A stretch of 64,000 nucleotides of DNA from Flavobacterium restrictum (GCF_007097245.1 NZ_VJZT01000002.1:117859-181858); one strand, 5' to 3'; positions 10,001-20,514 are shown, counted from the stretch's first letter. Translations and numbers: made by a program. Notes: generated by a model not told the origin, from the letters alone.

Positions 10001-11341
10001 ACGATTCAGCAAAATTGGGTGACCTTTGATTACATTTTCAAGGATATCCCAAACTACTGGCTCTTTTTTATCTATTATTTTTTTAGCTGATTTTACCGTT
10101 TTTACAATTCCTCTTTCTATCAATTTACGGATAACAAAAGGTTTGTATAATTCGGCTGCCATATCTTTTGGGATACCACATTCAGATAATTTCAATTCAG
10201 GTCCAACAACAATTACCGAACGAGCAGAATAATCCACACGTTTACCAAGTAAGTTTTGACGGAAACGACCTTGTTTTCCTTTAAGGGAATCCGAAAGTGA
10301 TTTCAAAGGACGGTTAGATTCAGTTTTTACAGCCGATGCTTTTCTTGTATTATCGAAAAGTGAATCTACTGATTCTTGCAACATACGTTTCTCGTTTCTC
10401 AAGATTACTTCAGGAGCTTTAATCTCCATTAATCTTTTCAAACGGTTGTTACGAATAATTACACGACGGTATAAATCATTCAAATCCGAAGTGGCAAAAC
10501 GACCTCCATCAAGCGGCACTAAAGGACGCAATTCTGGTGGAATAACAGGAACGACTTTCATAATCATCCATTCTGGACGATTCTCACGGTTCAAGTTAGA
10601 CTCACGGAACGATTCTACAACTTGTAATCTTTTTAAGGCTTCTGTTTTACGTTGTTTAGACGTTTCATTATTAGCAGAGTGACGCAAACTATAGGAAAGT
10701 TCGTCCAAGTCTATTCGTGCTAATAAATCCATAATACACTCTGCTCCCATTTTGGCAACAAATTTATTTGGATCAAAATCATCTAAATATTGATTGTCTG
10801 CAGGAAGAGTATCTAAAATATTCAAATATTCTTCTTCGGTCAAAAAATCCAATCTTTTTACCGATTCCCCTTCAGCATTTTGAGCAATACCTGCTTGAAT
10901 TACTACGTATCTTTCGTAGTAAATAATCATATCCAATTTCTTCGAAGGAAGACCTAAAATATACCCAATTTTATTAGGAAGAGAACGGAAATACCAAATG
11001 TGAGCAATTGGCACCACCAAATTGATGTGACCTACTCTATCTCTACGTACTTTTTTCTCCGTAACTTCTACACCACAACGATCACAAATGATTCCTTTGT
11101 AACGGATTCTTTTGTATTTACCACAAGCACATTCAAAATCTTTAACTGGTCCAAAAATTCGTTCACAAAAAAGACCATCGCGTTCTGGTTTGTGCGTTCT
11201 ATAATTAATTGTTTCCGGTTTCAATACTTCTCCTCTTGACTCTTTCAAAATAGATTCTGGAGAAGCTAATCCTATGGAAATTTTATTAAACCTTTTTACA
11301 GGGTTTTTATCCTTATTGTTGTTATTTCTAGTATTCATCAT
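7028..11341 (-). CDS. rpoC: DNA-directed RNA polymerase subunit beta'
   Basis: The 1437-residue protein is the catalytic beta' subunit. The N-terminal zinc site is [20 protein letters not shown], the active-site magnesium loop is [15 protein letters not shown] at about residue 470, and the second zinc site is formed by a Cys in DDCGTLRG and by [13 protein letters not shown] at about residues 820-900. The length is typical of Bacteroidota, and the bridge helix and trigger loop region is intact ([13 protein letters not shown]). Two ATG codons in tandem begin the frame; the first is at 11341. It follows rpoB after a 277-bp spacer that holds two palindromes. Confidence 0.99.
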   Translation of the reverse strand: MMNTRNNNNKDKNPVKRFNKISIGLASPESILKESRGEVLKPETINYRTHKPERDGLFCERIFGPVKDFECACGKYKRIRYKGIICDRCGVEVTEKKVRRDRVGHINLVVPIAHIWYFRSLPNKIGYILGLPSKKLDMIIYYERYVVIQAGIAQNAEGESVKRLDFLTEEEYLNILDTLPADNQYLDDFDPNKFVAKMGAECIMDLLARIDLDELSYSLRHSANNETSKQRKTEALKRLQVVESFRESNLNRENRPEWMIMKVVPVIPPELRPLVPLDGGRFATSDLNDLYRRVIIRNNRLKRLMEIKAPEVILRNEKRMLQESVDSLFDNTRKASAVKTESNRPLKSLSDSLKGKQGRFRQNLLGKRVDYSARSVIVVGPELKLSECGIPKDMAAELYKPFVIRKLIERGIVKTVKSAKKIIDKKEPVVWDILENVIKGHPILLNRAPTLHRLGIQAFQPKLIEGKAIQLHPLVCTAFNADFDGDQMAVHLPLGPEAILEAQLLMLGSHNILNPANGAPITVPSQDMVLGLYYMTKERLSTPEKVILGEGITFYSAEEVNIALNEGRLELNARVKIRAKDFNEAGELVYQIIQTTAGRVLFNEVVPEAAGYINDVLTKKNLRDIIGHVLSSTDVPTTASFLDDMKNMGYKFAFKGGLSFSLGDIRIPEQKPKLIADAREQVQGISANYNMGLITNNERYNQVIDVWTSANAQLTELAMKNIREDQQGFNSVYMMLDSGARGSKEQIRQLTGMRGLMAKPKKSTAGGGEIIENPILSNFKEGLSILEYFISTHGARKGLADTALKTADAGYLTRRLHDVSQDVIVNIDDCGTLRGVEVSALKKNEEIVESLGERILGRVALQDVINPLTSEVLVQSGQQITEVIMKAIESSPIEKVDVRSPLTCEALKGICAKCYGRNLATGKMTQRGEAVGVIAAQSIGEPGTQLTLRTFHVGGVAGGISEESSIVARFGGKLEIEDLKTVKGEDNEGNAVDIVVSRSTELKLIDEKTGILLSTNNVPYGSSIFVADGQSVAKGDVICKWDPYNGVIVSEFTGKIAYEDLEQGQSFMVEIDEQTGFQEKVISESRAKKLIPTLLVYGKDGELIRSYNLPVGAHLMVENGEKIKAGKVLVKIPRRSSKSGDITGGLPRITELLEARNPSNPAVVSEIDGVVSFGKIKRGNREIVIESKFGDVRKYLVKLSSQILVQENDFVRAGVPLSDGAITPDDILRIQGPAAVQQYLVNEIQEVYRLQGVKINDKHFEVVIRQMMRKVRVQDPGDTLFLEDQLIHTKDFIVQNDNLYGMKVVEDAGDSSALKAGQIITPRELRDENSLLKRTDKNLVVARDVITATATPVLQGITRASLQTKSFISAASFQETTKVLNEAAVAGKVDYLEGLKENVIVGHRIPAGTGMREYDHTIVGSKEDYNDMMANKEEYIY

Positions 11342-11389
11342 AGTTTTTACTATTGATTTATTGACAATTAAAAAATTAATTTTTTATTG

Positions 11390-11444
11390 ATTTGTAGATT
11401 TTTTGTAGAGTAGCAGTGCTACGTCTCTGCAAAAATCTACAAAT
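11390..11444. repeat. 55-bp long palindrome between rpoB and rpoC
   Basis: Outer arms ATTTGTAGATTTTT and AAAAATCTACAAAT pair perfectly. Inner arms GTAGAGTAGCA and TGCTACGTCTCTGC pair imperfectly around a short loop. The inner core is of the same type as the palindrome at 11573. It resembles the small palindromic intergenic repeats scattered in Flavobacterium genomes. Transcribed RNA would form a long hairpin between rpoB and rpoC. Confidence 0.8.
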
Positions 11445-11572
11445 TAATAACCTCGATTTACTTCTCTAAACTTCAAATACAATTTTGAAGTGCTAATTAT
11501 AAAAACAACGTTTTCATAAAAAATCGGAACGGGTTACGGGACTAAATCCTAAAAACTCTTATAAATGCCAAA

Positions 11573-11602
11573 GTAGAGAACGTTGCAGTGCAACGTCTCT
11601 AC
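11573..11602. repeat. 30-bp palindrome just after rpoB
   Basis: GTAGAGAACGTTGCA is followed directly by GTGCAACGTCTCTAC, which is the near-perfect inverse with one extra A in the left arm. It starts 17 bp downstream of the rpoB stop. It shares GTAGAG...CGTCTCT ends with the palindrome at 11390-11444, so the two look like members of one repeat family. No T-tract follows, so termination is unlikely. Confidence 0.8.
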
Positions 11603-11618
11603 TGTGACAAATTATTAT

Positions 11619-14600
11619 TTATTCTTCTAAACGAATGTCTAATCCAAGACCTTTCAATTCGTGCATCAATACATTGAATGATTCCGGTAATCCTGGTTCT
11701 GGCATTGATTCACCCTTAACAATCGCTTCGTACGTTTTGGCTCTACCAATAACATCATCTGATTTTACAGTTAAGATTTCGCGAAGTGTACTTGATGCAC
11801 CGTATGCTTCAAGTGCCCAAACTTCCATCTCTCCAAAACGTTGTCCTCCAAATTGCGCTTTACCACCTAAAGGCTGTTGCGTAATTAATGAGTATGGCCC
11901 GATAGAACGTGCGTGCATCTTATCATCAACCATGTGTCCTAATTTTAACATATAGATCACACCTACAGTTGCTGCTTGGTGAAAACGTTCTCCTGTACCA
12001 CCATCATAAAGGTGTGTATGTCCAAAACGTGGTACTCCAGCCTCATCAGTTAAGGCATTGATTTGATCTAAAGAAGCACCGTCAAAAATTGGAGTAGCAA
12101 ATTTTCTACCCAAGTTCATTCCAGCCCAACCCAATACCGTTTCATAGATTTGACCAATGTTCATACGTGAAGGTACCCCAAGTGGATTCAATACAATATC
12201 AACAGGCGTTCCATCTTCAAGGAAAGGCATATCTTCGTGGCGAACAATACGCGCAACAATACCTTTGTTACCGTGACGTCCTGCCATTTTATCCCCAACT
12301 TTCAACTTACGTTTTTTGGCGATATATACTTTGGCTAATTTCAAGATTCCTGCTGGCAATTCATCTCCAACAGTAATAGTGAATTTCTCTCTACGCAATG
12401 CACCTTGTAAATCGTTCAATTTAATTTTATAGTTATGAATCAAATCATTAACCATTTTATTAGTTACATCATCTGCAACCCATTGACCTTTGCTTAAGTG
12501 AGCAAAATCTTCAACAGCATAAAGCATTTTTTGAGTGTATTTTTTACCTTTTGGTAAAACCTCTTCACCCAAATCATTCATTACCCCTTGTGACGTTTTT
12601 CCGTTTACAATCAAGAAAAGTTTTTCGATTAATTTGTCTTTTAATTCAACAAACTTCACTTCAAACTCCATTTCAAGTGCGCCTAAAGCATCCTTGTCTT
12701 GCGTACGTTTGCGTTTATCTTTTACCGCTCTTGCGAATAATTTTTTATCTAAAACAACACCATGTAAAGATGGAGACGCTTTCAATGAAGCATCTTTTAC
12801 ATCACCTGCTTTGTCCCCGAAGATGGCACGAAGCAATTTCTCTTCTGGAGTAGGATCTGATTCCCCTTTTGGCGTAATTTTACCAATAAGAATGTCACCA
12901 GGTTTTACCTCGGCTCCAATTCTAATCATACCATTTTCATCTAAATCTTTAGTAGCTTCTTCAGAAACGTTTGGTATATCATTCGTCAATTCTTCGTTAC
13001 CTAATTTTGTATCTCTTACCTCTAATGAGTAATCGTCTACGTGAATTGAAGTAAAGATATCATCACGAACTACTTTTTCAGAAATAACAATCGCATCCTC
13101 AAAGTTGTACCCTTTCCATGGCATAAACGCCACTTTAAGGTTTCTACCTAAAGCTAATTCCCCGTTTTGAGTAGCATAACCTTCAGACAATACTTGACCA
13201 GGAATCACTCTATCCCCTTTTCTTACGATAGGTTTAAGGTTGATACTCGTTCCTTGATTTGTTTTTCTAAATTTAATTAAGTTGTATGTTTTATCATCAG
13301 ATTCAAAACTTACCATTCTTTCTTCTTCAGAACGATCGTATTTGATAGTGATGATGTTGGCATCAACATATTCTACAACTCCATTACCTTCGGCATTTAT
13401 CAAAACTCTAGAATCTGAAGCTACTTGACGCTCTAAACCAGTTCCTACGATTGGTGCTTCAGGACGAATTAATGGTACGGCCTGACGCATCATGTTCGAT
13501 CCCATCAAAGCTCTATTCGCATCATCATGTTCCAAGAAAGGAATCAAAGATGCCGAAATTGAAGCAATTTGATTAGGAGCAACATCCGCATAATCCACTT
13601 TAGTTGGGTCAATTACTGGAAAATCCCCTTCTTGACGAGCAATTACATTTTCGGCAGTGATTTTTCCAGTAGCATCCATTTGAATGTTTGCTTGTGAAAT
13701 CATCATACCTTCTTCTTCTTCTGCACTCAAATATACTGGTGTAGAAGTTAAGTCTACAACACCATTAGTTACCTTTCGGTACGGTGTTTCAATGAAACCC
13801 ATTCCATTAACTTTGGCATAAACTCCTAGAGAAGATATCAAACCAATGTTTGGTCCCTCTGGCGTTTCAATAGGACATAAACGTCCGTAATGTGTATAGT
13901 GAACGTCACGCACCTCAAATCCAGCTCTTTCTCTCGAAAGTCCACCTGGTCCTAGTGCAGATAATCTTCTTTTGTGTGTTATCTCCGCCAATGGATTCGT
14001 TTGATCCATAAATTGAGACAACTGGTTGGTACCAAAGAAAGAGTTAATTACTGATGATAATGTTTTAGCATTAATCAAATCAATAGGCGTAAACACCTCG
14101 TTATCTCTAACGTTCATTCGCTCTCTAATAGTTCTAGCCATACGAGCCAAACCAACACCAAATTGTTGCGACAATTGTTCACCAACTGTACGAACACGAC
14201 GGTTTGACAAGTGATCAATATCATCAATCTCTGCTTTAGAGTTGATCAATTCGATCAAATATTTTACGATTGTAATGATATCTTCTTTGGTCAAGACTTG
14301 CTTTTCCATTGGAGTATCTAACCCTAATTTTTTGTTTATTCTATAACGACCTACTTCACCAAGGTTGTACCGTTGGTCAGAGAAGAATAATTTATCTATA
14401 ATACCACGAGCCGTTTCTTCATCAGGCGGTTCAGCGTTACGCAATTGTCTGTAAATATGCTCAACAGCTTCTTTTTCAGAGTTTGTTGGATCTTTTTGTA
14501 GCGTATTATGAATGATAGAATAATCAACTTGATTATTATCCTCTTTATGCAACAAAATAGATTTAACGTTAGAATCAATGATTTCTTCTACATTATCTTT

Positions 14601-15431
14601 GTCGATAATAGTATCTCTATCAAGGATTATTTCGTTACGTTCGATAGAAACAACTTCGCCGGTATCTTCATCCACGAAATCTTCATGCCAAGTGTTCAAA
14701 ACACGAGCCGCTAATTTTCTACCAATATATTTTTTAAGTCCTGTTTTAGACACTTTGATTTCTTCGGCAAGGTCAAAAATCTCAAGGATATCCTTGTCTC
14801 TTTCGAACCCAATGGCACGGAATAAAGTGGTTACAGGTAATTTTTTCTTTCTATCGATATAAGCATACATAACGCTATTAATATCGGTTGAAAATTCTAT
14901 CCAAGATCCTTTAAAAGGAATAACACGGGCAGAATACAATTTTGTTCCATTAGCATGGAATGATTGTCCAAAGAAAACCCCTGGAGAACGGTGCAATTGA
15001 GAAACAACAACACGCTCGGCGCCATTGATTACAAAAGTACCACTAGGCGTCATGTAAGGAATTGTACCAAGATAAACATCTTGAACAATAGTTTCAAAAT
15101 CTTCGTGTTCTGGATCTGTACAATATAGTTTTAACCTTGCTTTCAAGGGAACACTATAGGTAAGACCTCTCTCTATACATTCTTGAATGGTGTAACGGGG
15201 TGGATCTACAAAATAATCAAGGAATTCCAATACAAAGTTATTTCTTGTATCTGTAATTGGAAAATTCTCCATGAAGGTGTTGTATAACCCTTCGTCGCCT
15301 CTTTCGTCAGATTTAGTTTCTAATTGGAAGAAATCTTTAAATGACTTAACCTGAACATCTAGAAAATCTGGATATTGCGGTATGTTTTTTGTAGAGGCAA
15401 AATTCAATCTTTCAGTTTGATTTGATAGCAT
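11619..15431 (-). CDS. rpoB: DNA-directed RNA polymerase subunit beta
   Basis: The 1270-residue beta subunit starts at the ATG at 15431 ([11 protein letters not shown]); the TTG one codon upstream is less likely. Diagnostic segments include the rifampicin region [20 protein letters not shown] with [13 protein letters not shown] at about residues 470-500, [20 protein letters not shown], and [14 protein letters not shown] near the active centre. The rifampicin-contact residues that can be read appear to be the sensitive form (Q, D, H, R, S). The C-terminus ends [13 protein letters not shown]. It lies 272 bp after rplL, with a hairpin in that spacer. Confidence 0.99.
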   Translation of the reverse strand: MLSNQTERLNFASTKNIPQYPDFLDVQVKSFKDFFQLETKSDERGDEGLYNTFMENFPITDTRNNFVLEFLDYFVDPPRYTIQECIERGLTYSVPLKARLKLYCTDPEHEDFETIVQDVYLGTIPYMTPSGTFVINGAERVVVSQLHRSPGVFFGQSFHANGTKLYSARVIPFKGSWIEFSTDINSVMYAYIDRKKKLPVTTLFRAIGFERDKDILEIFDLAEEIKVSKTGLKKYIGRKLAARVLNTWHEDFVDEDTGEVVSIERNEIILDRDTIIDKDNVEEIIDSNVKSILLHKEDNNQVDYSIIHNTLQKDPTNSEKEAVEHIYRQLRNAEPPDEETARGIIDKLFFSDQRYNLGEVGRYRINKKLGLDTPMEKQVLTKEDIITIVKYLIELINSKAEIDDIDHLSNRRVRTVGEQLSQQFGVGLARMARTIRERMNVRDNEVFTPIDLINAKTLSSVINSFFGTNQLSQFMDQTNPLAEITHKRRLSALGPGGLSRERAGFEVRDVHYTHYGRLCPIETPEGPNIGLISSLGVYAKVNGMGFIETPYRKVTNGVVDLTSTPVYLSAEEEEGMMISQANIQMDATGKITAENVIARQEGDFPVIDPTKVDYADVAPNQIASISASLIPFLEHDDANRALMGSNMMRQAVPLIRPEAPIVGTGLERQVASDSRVLINAEGNGVVEYVDANIITIKYDRSEEERMVSFESDDKTYNLIKFRKTNQGTSINLKPIVRKGDRVIPGQVLSEGYATQNGELALGRNLKVAFMPWKGYNFEDAIVISEKVVRDDIFTSIHVDDYSLEVRDTKLGNEELTNDIPNVSEEATKDLDENGMIRIGAEVKPGDILIGKITPKGESDPTPEEKLLRAIFGDKAGDVKDASLKASPSLHGVVLDKKLFARAVKDKRKRTQDKDALGALEMEFEVKFVELKDKLIEKLFLIVNGKTSQGVMNDLGEEVLPKGKKYTQKMLYAVEDFAHLSKGQWVADDVTNKMVNDLIHNYKIKLNDLQGALRREKFTITVGDELPAGILKLAKVYIAKKRKLKVGDKMAGRHGNKGIVARIVRHEDMPFLEDGTPVDIVLNPLGVPSRMNIGQIYETVLGWAGMNLGRKFATPIFDGASLDQINALTDEAGVPRFGHTHLYDGGTGERFHQAATVGVIYMLKLGHMVDDKMHARSIGPYSLITQQPLGGKAQFGGQRFGEMEVWALEAYGASSTLREILTVKSDDVIGRAKTYEAIVKGESMPEPGLPESFNVLMHELKGLGLDIRLEE

Positions 15432-15647
15432 CAATTGACAAAATTTTGATTAAAAAAAAGTAATTTTAGTGTGAAACACTGACTAATATAAAATAATCTA
15501 TACTTAATTTCTAATCAATACCTCTTTAAAAATAACCAAAAAACTGACACTTTTTGTTTATTTTCTTTCATCGTATTGATTTAAAACCATAAGGTATTGT
15601 AAACTATTTTATAATAAAACTTATAATAATTTTATTATACGAAAAAG

Positions 15648-15684
15648 GGTTTAGGTCTTTGGAAATATATCCAAGACCTAAACC
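15648..15684 (-). terminator. Terminator or attenuator hairpin between rplL and rpoB
   Basis: On the minus strand a 14-bp stem (ggtttaggtcttgg pairing with its inverse, one extra base on one side) encloses an AT-rich loop and is followed by CCCTTTTTC. It begins 22 bp after the rplL stop. In E. coli a partly leaky terminator at the same place lowers rpoBC expression below that of ribosomal proteins; the same role is inferred here. Confidence 0.8.
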
Positions 15685-15706
15685 TAATTCTTAAAACCGA
15701 GTAGAA

Positions 15707-16075
15707 CTATTTAAGTTCAACCTCTGCTCCAGCTTCTTCTAAAGATTTTTTAAGCCCTTCAGCTTCTTCTTTAGTTACACCTTCTTTAACATTACTTGGT
15801 GCACTATCAACTACATCTTTAGCTTCTTTCAAACCTAAACCAGTCAATTCTTTTACCAATTTAACAACTGCTAATTTAGAAGCACCTGCTGCTTTTAATA
15901 CTACAGTAAATTCTGTTTGAACTTCTTCAGCTGCAGCTTCGCCACCTGCTGATACTACTACAGCTGCAGCAGCTGGTTCGATTCCATACTCATCTTTTAA
16001 TATTGTTGCTAATTCGTTAACTTCTTTTACTGTTAGGTTAACCAATTGTTCTGCGAATTGTTTCAAATCTGCCAT
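15707..16075 (-). CDS. rplL: 50S ribosomal protein L7/L12
   Basis: The 122-residue stalk protein binds elongation factors on the large ribosomal subunit. It has the N-terminal dimerisation helix ([21 protein letters not shown]), an Ala-rich hinge at about residues 34-52 and the C-terminal domain with [24 protein letters not shown]. It follows rplJ by 87 bp. L7/L12 is needed in several copies per L10, and the hairpin after this gene would favour its excess over RpoB. Confidence 0.98.
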   Translation of the reverse strand: MADLKQFAEQLVNLTVKEVNELATILKDEYGIEPAAAAVVVSAGGEAAAEEVQTEFTVVLKAAGASKLAVVKLVKELTGLGLKEAKDVVDSAPSNVKEGVTKEEAEGLKKSLEEAGAEVELK

Positions 16076-16162
16076 TTTTTCTATCGTTTTAAAATGATTT
16101 GTAAAATATAATTTATTTATTGTGCGCTTTTTTAAATAAAAAAGAGATAACCTCGTTTTTTA

Positions 16163-16672
16163 TTATGCTTCTGTTTCTTCAGTCGCCTCGCTAGCAGCGA
16201 ATTGATTTTGAAGAGCCGAAATAACTCTTTGTGCTGGTGATTGCAATAATCCAATAAGTTCGCCGATAAGCTCTTCTTTAGATTTAATAGTTGCCAAAGC
16301 ATCTAATTGATCATCTCCAATATAAATTTCAGAATTAATATAAGCCCCTTTCAATACAGGTTTTGCTGATTTTTTTCTAAAATCTTTAATGATTTTTCCA
16401 GGAGCATTTGCTATATCCGAAATAAAGATAGCACTGTTACCAGTCAAAACTGACGGTAAATCGCCATAATCATTATCCGAAGCTTCCATTGCTTTTGCAA
16501 GCAACGTGTTTTTCACTACCTCTAATTTAATACCTGCTTTAAAACAAGCTCTTCTCAAGTTTGAAGTTGTTTCTGCATTTAATCCAGAAATATCAGATAC
16601 ATAAACAATGTTTGTACCAGCTAACTGTGCAGTTAATTCTTCAATCGCGATTGATTTTTCTTCTCTAGTCAT
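16163..16672 (-). CDS. rplJ: 50S ribosomal protein L10
   Basis: The 169-residue protein anchors L7/L12 dimers to the ribosome. The start MTREEKSIAIEELTAQLA and the motif RRACFKAGIKLEVVKNTLLAKA are typical of bacterial L10. The C-terminal helix (about residues 140-160) that binds L7/L12 is present. The spacer to rplA is only 22 bp, so the long L10 leader known from E. coli is absent and L10 must be translated from the rplKA message. Confidence 0.97.
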   Translation of the reverse strand: MTREEKSIAIEELTAQLAGTNIVYVSDISGLNAETTSNLRRACFKAGIKLEVVKNTLLAKAMEASDNDYGDLPSVLTGNSAIFISDIANAPGKIIKDFRKKSAKPVLKGAYINSEIYIGDDQLDALATIKSKEELIGELIGLLQSPAQRVISALQNQFAASEATEETEA

Positions 16673-16694
16673 ACTAAAAATTATTAACTACCAA

Positions 16695-17384
16695 TTATAC
16701 TGCTTTTGGGTCCAAAGCAATAGCAGGACTCATAGTGCTTGTAAGGTGTATCCCTTTAATATAGGTACCTTTAGCAGCAGTTGGTTTAAGTTTGATTAAT
16801 GTTTGAATAATTTCGTGTGCATTGTCATAAATTTGCTCCGCTCCAAAAGAAACTTTACCAATTCCTGCATGTACAATACCAGTTTTATCAACTTTGAAAT
16901 CGATTTTACCAGCTTTAACTTCTTGAACAGCTTTTGCAACATCCATAGTTACCGTACCTGTTTTTGGATTAGGCATTAAACCTCTAGGCCCTAAAATACG
17001 ACCTAATGGACCCAATTTACCCATTACAGATGGCATGGTGATAATTACATCAACATCTGTCCAACCGTCTTTAATTTTTTGTAAATAATCGTCAAGACCT
17101 ACATAGTCAGCACCAGCTGCCAAAGCTTCCGCTTCTTTATCTGGAGTAACTAATGCTAATACTTTAACATCTTTACCAGTACCATGAGGCAATGTTACTA
17201 CACCTCTTACCATTTGATTCGCTTTTCTTGGATCTACACCCAATCGAACTGCGATATCAACAGACTCATCAAATTTTGCAGAAGCTATAACTTTAATTAA
17301 TGCCGCAGCATCTTTCAAAGAGTATAGTTTATTCTTTTCAATTTTTGAAGCAGCCTCTTTTTGCTTTTTTGTCAATTTTGCCAT
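16695..17384 (-). CDS. rplA: 50S ribosomal protein L1
   Basis: The 229-residue protein forms the mobile L1 stalk at the tRNA exit site. Recognisable segments are [40 protein letters not shown] and [10 protein letters not shown]. It is 13 bp downstream of rplK and surely cotranscribed with it. In many bacteria L1 represses its own operon by binding the rplK leader; a hairpin candidate lies at 17853-17880. Confidence 0.98.
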   Translation of the reverse strand: MAKLTKKQKEAASKIEKNKLYSLKDAAALIKVIASAKFDESVDIAVRLGVDPRKANQMVRGVVTLPHGTGKDVKVLALVTPDKEAEALAAGADYVGLDDYLQKIKDGWTDVDVIITMPSVMGKLGPLGRILGPRGLMPNPKTGTVTMDVAKAVQEVKAGKIDFKVDKTGIVHAGIGKVSFGAEQIYDNAHEIIQTLIKLKPTAAKGTYIKGIHLTSTMSPAIALDPKAV

Positions 17385-17397
17385 GTCTTGCTCTTAA

Positions 17398-17835
17398 TTA
17401 AAAAGGAGAATCTCCTGATACAGTTATACCCATAGACCTTGCAGTTCCTGCGATCATACTCATTGCTGATTCGATCGTAAAAGCATTTAAATCTACCATT
17501 TTATCTTCAGCAATTGCTTTGATAACATCCCAAGTAACGCTAGCTACTTTTTTACGATTTGGTTCACCTGATCCAGACTTTAGCTTTGCAGCTTCCAATA
17601 ACTGGACTGCCGCTGGAGGAGTTTTAACAACAAAATCAAATGATTTGTCTTTATACACAGTAATTTGTACTGGGCATATTTTGCCAGGTTTATCTTGAGT
17701 TCTAGCATTAAATTGCTTACAAAACTCCATGATATTTACCCCAGCAGCTCCTAAAGCAGGTCCAACCGGTGGCGACGGATTCGCAGCACCTCCCTTAACT
17801 TGTAGTTTAACTACCTTACTAATTTCTTTAGCCAT
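17398..17835 (-). CDS. rplK: 50S ribosomal protein L11
   Basis: The 145-residue protein sits at the base of the L7/L12 stalk in the GTPase centre. The proline-rich N-terminal signature [24 protein letters not shown] and the C-terminal RNA-binding segment [12 protein letters not shown] are present, the former split here only by reading. It lies 67 bp after nusG. Confidence 0.98.
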   Translation of the reverse strand: MAKEISKVVKLQVKGGAANPSPPVGPALGAAGVNIMEFCKQFNARTQDKPGKICPVQITVYKDKSFDFVVKTPPAAVQLLEAAKLKSGSGEPNRKKVASVTWDVIKAIAEDKMVDLNAFTIESAMSMIAGTARSMGITVSGDSPF

Positions 17836-17852
17836 TTTTTAAAAAATTTAAC

Positions 17853-17880
17853 ACGACAATCATTGGAAGCGATTGTGGTG
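17853..17880 (-). promoter_or_regulatory. Hairpin in the rplK leader, possible L1 autoregulation site
   Basis: On the minus strand CACCACAATC pairs with GATTGTCGTG (one mismatch) around a 9-nt loop, 18 nt before the rplK ATG, in a 67-nt spacer. Feedback by L1 acts at this place in other bacteria. The sequence does not let me show the L1 recognition motif, so the role is inferred from position. Confidence 0.4.
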
Positions 17881-17902
17881 GATATTATAGATGTAACAAA
17901 AA

Positions 17903-18454
17903 TTATACTTTTTCAACTTGCATAAAACTCAATTCTAACGGTGTTTTTCTTCCGAAAATTTTTACCATTACTTCCAGTTTACGCTTTTCTTCATTAATTT
18001 TTTCAACAGTTCCGTTGAAACCATTAAATGGACCATCAACTACTTTAATAGTTTCGCCAATAGTAAAAGGAATAGCGCGAGTATCTGTATTTACAGCTAA
18101 CTCATCAACTTTTCCAAGCATTCTATTTACTTCTGAAATTCTCAAAGGAACAGGCTCACCACCTTTAGTTTCCCCTAAAAAACCAATAACACTTGTAATA
18201 GACTTAATTATGTGCGGAATCTCTCCCACTAAATTAGCCTCAAGCATTACATAACCCGGAAAATAAACTTTGTCTTTAGCTATTTTTTTTCCTTCTTTTA
18301 CAGTAACAACCTTTTCAGTTGGAACCAGAACTTGAGAAACATAATCCTCCATGCCCAATCTTGCGATTTCGGTTTCGATGTATGCTTTTACTTTGTTCTC
18401 TTGCCCGCTAACAGCGCGAACTACGTACCACTTTTTTATATTATTATCTGCCAT
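17903..18454 (-). CDS. nusG: Transcription termination/antitermination factor NusG
   Basis: The 183-residue protein has an NGN domain (KWYVVRAVSGQENKVKAYIE; VYFPGYVMLEANL) and a C-terminal KOW domain (FTIGETIKVVDGPFNGFNGTV). It binds the RNA polymerase clamp and links it to Rho or ribosomes. The gene is 10 bp downstream of secE and starts MADNNIKKWY. It is of standard length, without the domain insertion seen in some Bacteroides. Confidence 0.98.
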   Translation of the reverse strand: MADNNIKKWYVVRAVSGQENKVKAYIETEIARLGMEDYVSQVLVPTEKVVTVKEGKKIAKDKVYFPGYVMLEANLVGEIPHIIKSITSVIGFLGETKGGEPVPLRISEVNRMLGKVDELAVNTDTRAIPFTIGETIKVVDGPFNGFNGTVEKINEEKRKLEVMVKIFGRKTPLELSFMQVEKV

Positions 18455-18464
18455 CTCAAGAAAT

Positions 18465-18662
18465 TTATGCTTTCATCCAGTTAAAAAATCCTTCTAATGC
18501 TTTTGCAAATACTTCATCTACTCCCCAAGTTGCCAAGGCGAAAACTACTGAAAATACTGCTACAACAATAGTAAGACGTTGCACTTCAGACCAAGCCGGC
18601 CAAGTCACATTTGAGCTTAATTCTTCAAACGATTCTGATATGTAATTAACAACTTTTGCCAT
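18465..18662 (-). CDS. secE: Preprotein translocase subunit SecE
   Basis: The 65-residue protein starts at the ATG at 18662 (MAKVVNYISESFEELSSNVT). A longer frame to 18710 would read into the 3' end of tRNA-Trp and is rejected. SecE is the single-span essential subunit of the SecYEG channel. The conserved WPAWSEVQRLTIVVAVFSVV stretch precedes one membrane segment. The gene directly follows tRNA-Trp and precedes nusG, the usual order. Confidence 0.96.
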   Translation of the reverse strand: MAKVVNYISESFEELSSNVTWPAWSEVQRLTIVVAVFSVVFALATWGVDEVFAKALEGFFNWMKA

Positions 18663-18680
18663 TATACTGTGTTTTTTTTG

Positions 18681-18751
18681 CACGGGCGGAGGGATTCGAA
18701 CCCCCATCAACGGTTTTGGAGACCGCTATTCTACCCTTGAACTACGCCCGT
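18681..18751 (-). tRNA. tRNA-Trp (anticodon CCA)
   Basis: The acceptor arms ACGGGCG and CGCCCGT pair perfectly, with discriminator G. The anticodon arm is GCGGT-CTCCAAA-ACCGT with CCA in the loop. The T arm contains GGTTCGAATCCC. It lies between tuf and secE, 19 bp before the secE start; CCA is not encoded. Confidence 0.97.
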
Positions 18752-18755
18752 ATTA

Positions 18756-18791
18756 AAAGCCAGTGCCATCAAAAAAAATGACACTGGCTTT
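18756..18791 (-). terminator. Terminator hairpin after tuf
   Basis: Perfect 10-bp arms AAAGCCAGTG and CACTGGCTTT flank a loop with eight A/T. On the minus strand the stem ends in CTTTTAATA. It sits 18 bp after the tuf stop and 4 bp before tRNA-Trp, so read-through or a second start must supply tRNA-Trp-secE-nusG. Confidence 0.75.
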
Positions 18792-18809
18792 AATGAGTTA
18801 TTTATAAAA

Positions 18810-19997
18810 TTAACCTACAATTTCTGTAACTTGTCCAGCACCTACAGTTCTACCACCTTCACGGATTGCAAAACGTAAACCAATGCTCATTGCAATTGGG
18901 CTTAATAAAGTAACATTAATAGTTAAGTTATCTCCTGGCATTACCATCTCTACTCCTTCTGGCAAAGTAATAACTCCTGTTACGTCAGTTGTACGTACGT
19001 AAAACTGTGGACGGTAGTTATTATGGAATGGAGTATGACGACCACCTTCTTCTTTTTTCAAGATATAAACCTCTGCTTTGAAAGTAGCGTGTGGTTTTAC
19101 TGAACCTGGCTTAATGATAACCATTCCTCTTTTGATAGATTCTTTATCAACACCTCTTAACAATAAACCTACGTTATCTCCAGCTTCACCTCTATCAAGG
19201 ATTTTACGGAACATCTCAACTCCTGTAATAGTAGAAGTTAATTTTTCAGCTCCCATACCAATGATTTCAACAGCATCACCTGTATTAGCAATACCAGTTT
19301 CGATACGACCTGTAGCAACAGTTCCACGACCAGTAATTGTAAATACATCTTCAACTGGCATCAAGAAAGGTTTTGCAGTATCACGAATTGGCTCTTCGAT
19401 CCATGAATCACAAGCAGCCATTAATTCAATAATTTTTGGCACCCATGCAGCATCATTATTCAATCCACCTAAAGCTGAACCTTGAATAACTGGACAATTA
19501 TCACCATCATATTCGTAGAAAGACAATAAATCTCTAATTTCCATTTCAACAAGTTCCAACAATTCCTCGTCATCAACCATATCTACTTTGTTCATAAAAA
19601 CAACCATTCTAGGAATACCTACTTGGCGACCTAAAAGGATGTGCTCACGTGTTTGTGGCATTGGACCATCTGTAGCAGCAACTACCAAGATAGCACCGTC
19701 CATTTGAGCAGCACCAGTAACCATGTTTTTTACGTAATCGGCGTGACCAGGACAGTCAACGTGAGCGTAGTGACGGTTAGCAGTTTCATACTCAACGTGT
19801 GAAGTATTAATTGTAATACCTCTTTCTTTTTCTTCTGGAGCATTATCAATTTGATCAAATGATTTTGCTTGACAGTAACCAGCATCAGATAATACTTTAG
19901 TTATCGCTGCAGTTAATGTAGTTTTTCCGTGATCCACGTGCCCAATTGTTCCAATGTTTAAGTGGGGCTTGTTACGGTTAAAGGTTTCTTTTGCCAT
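18810..19997 (-). CDS. tuf: Translation elongation factor Tu
   Basis: The 395-residue GTPase delivers aminoacyl-tRNA to the ribosome. G1 is GHVDHGKT (about residues 18-25), G3 is [10 protein letters not shown]4 is NKVDMVDDE and G5 is GSALGG. Domains 2 and 3 follow ([26 protein letters not shown]). It is downstream of tRNA-Thr(GGU), the classical tRNA-tufB order. There is no second tuf copy in the window. Confidence 0.99.
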   Translation of the reverse strand: MAKETFNRNKPHLNIGTIGHVDHGKTTLTAAITKVLSDAGYCQAKSFDQIDNAPEEKERGITINTSHVEYETANRHYAHVDCPGHADYVKNMVTGAAQMDGAILVVAATDGPMPQTREHILLGRQVGIPRMVVFMNKVDMVDDEELLELVEMEIRDLLSFYEYDGDNCPVIQGSALGGLNNDAAWVPKIIELMAACDSWIEEPIRDTAKPFLMPVEDVFTITGRGTVATGRIETGIANTGDAVEIIGMGAEKLTSTITGVEMFRKILDRGEAGDNVGLLLRGVDKESIKRGMVIIKPGSVKPHATFKAEVYILKKEEGGRHTPFHNNYRPQFYVRTTDVTGVITLPEGVEMVMPGDNLTINVTLLSPIAMSIGLRFAIREGGRTVGAGQVTEIVG

Positions 19998-20050
19998 TTT
20001 ACTTAATTTTTAATCTAGTTATATATTTATTTTAATTTCCTACTTACTTG

Positions 20051-20122
20051 AGCCAACTACGGGAATTGAACCCGTGACCTCTTCCTTACCAAGGAAGCAC
20101 TCTACCGCTGAGCTAAGCCGGC
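20051..20122 (-). tRNA. tRNA-Thr (anticodon GGU)
   Basis: The minus strand reads GCCGGCT at the 5' end pairing with AGTTGGC, an anticodon arm CTTCC-TTGGTAA-GGAAG with GGT in the loop, and a T arm ACGGG-TTCAATT-CCCGT. It is the last tRNA before tuf, at the place of thrT in E. coli. Confidence 0.97.
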
Positions 20123-20199
20123 ATAATCCTTGATTTAAGAGTTTGCATTTCTAATTTTAGACCAAAAACCCAAAACTTTCATTCTAAAATCCCTTCTAG

Positions 20200-20280
20200 T
20201 GGGGAGAGCAGGATTCGAACCTGCGAAGTTCACACAGCAGATTTACAGTCTGCCCTCGTTGGCCGCTTGAGTATCTCCCC
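20200..20280 (-). tRNA. tRNA-Tyr (anticodon GUA)
   Basis: The acceptor GGGGAGA pairs with TCTCCCC. The anticodon arm reads GCAGA-CTGTAAA-TCTGC with GTA in the loop. A long variable arm, as expected for bacterial class II tRNA-Tyr, and a normal T arm (CAGGTTCGAATCCTG) follow. Confidence 0.97.
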
Positions 20281-20404
20281 ATTTATTTTAGATTTTTTGA
20301 ATTTAGATTTCAGATTACTCTAAAAGCACATTTCATCATTCTAAAACATTTTCCCTTTACGCATCGAAATCTAAAATCTACATTCAGAAATCTATAATTT
20401 TTTG

Positions 20405-20478
20405 AGCCGGCGGAGGGACTCGAACCCACGACCTGCTGATTACAAATCAGCTGCTCTAGCCAACTGAGCTACGCTGGC
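20405..20478 (-). tRNA. tRNA-Thr (anticodon UGU)
   Basis: The acceptor GCCAGCG pairs with CGCCGGC. The anticodon arm CTGAT-TTGTAAT-CAG carries TGT. The T arm GTGGGTTCGAGTCCC is standard. It is the first gene of the tRNA-tuf block, corresponding to thrU in E. coli. Confidence 0.97.
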
Positions 20479-20483
20479 AATAT

Positions 20484-20512
20484 CAAAAAAAAGCCCGCTA
20501 TTTCTAACGGAC
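20484..20512 (-). terminator. Terminator hairpin between hpf and the tRNA block
   Basis: On the minus strand GTCCG pairs with CGGGC around a 10-nt loop and nine T follow directly. The hairpin is about 55 bp downstream of the hpf stop. The stem is only 5 bp (one G-T pair), but the T-tract is strong. It begins just after the promoter at 20515-20544. Confidence 0.6.
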
Positions 20513-20514
20513 TG

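Noticed and set aside
12535..13032. 165-codon plus-strand frame inside rpoB
   Set aside because: Antisense shadow of a highly conserved gene; no family, no start signal.
11619..15434. TTG start of rpoB one codon before the ATG
   Set aside because: The ATG at 15431 gives the conserved start; no reason for TTG.
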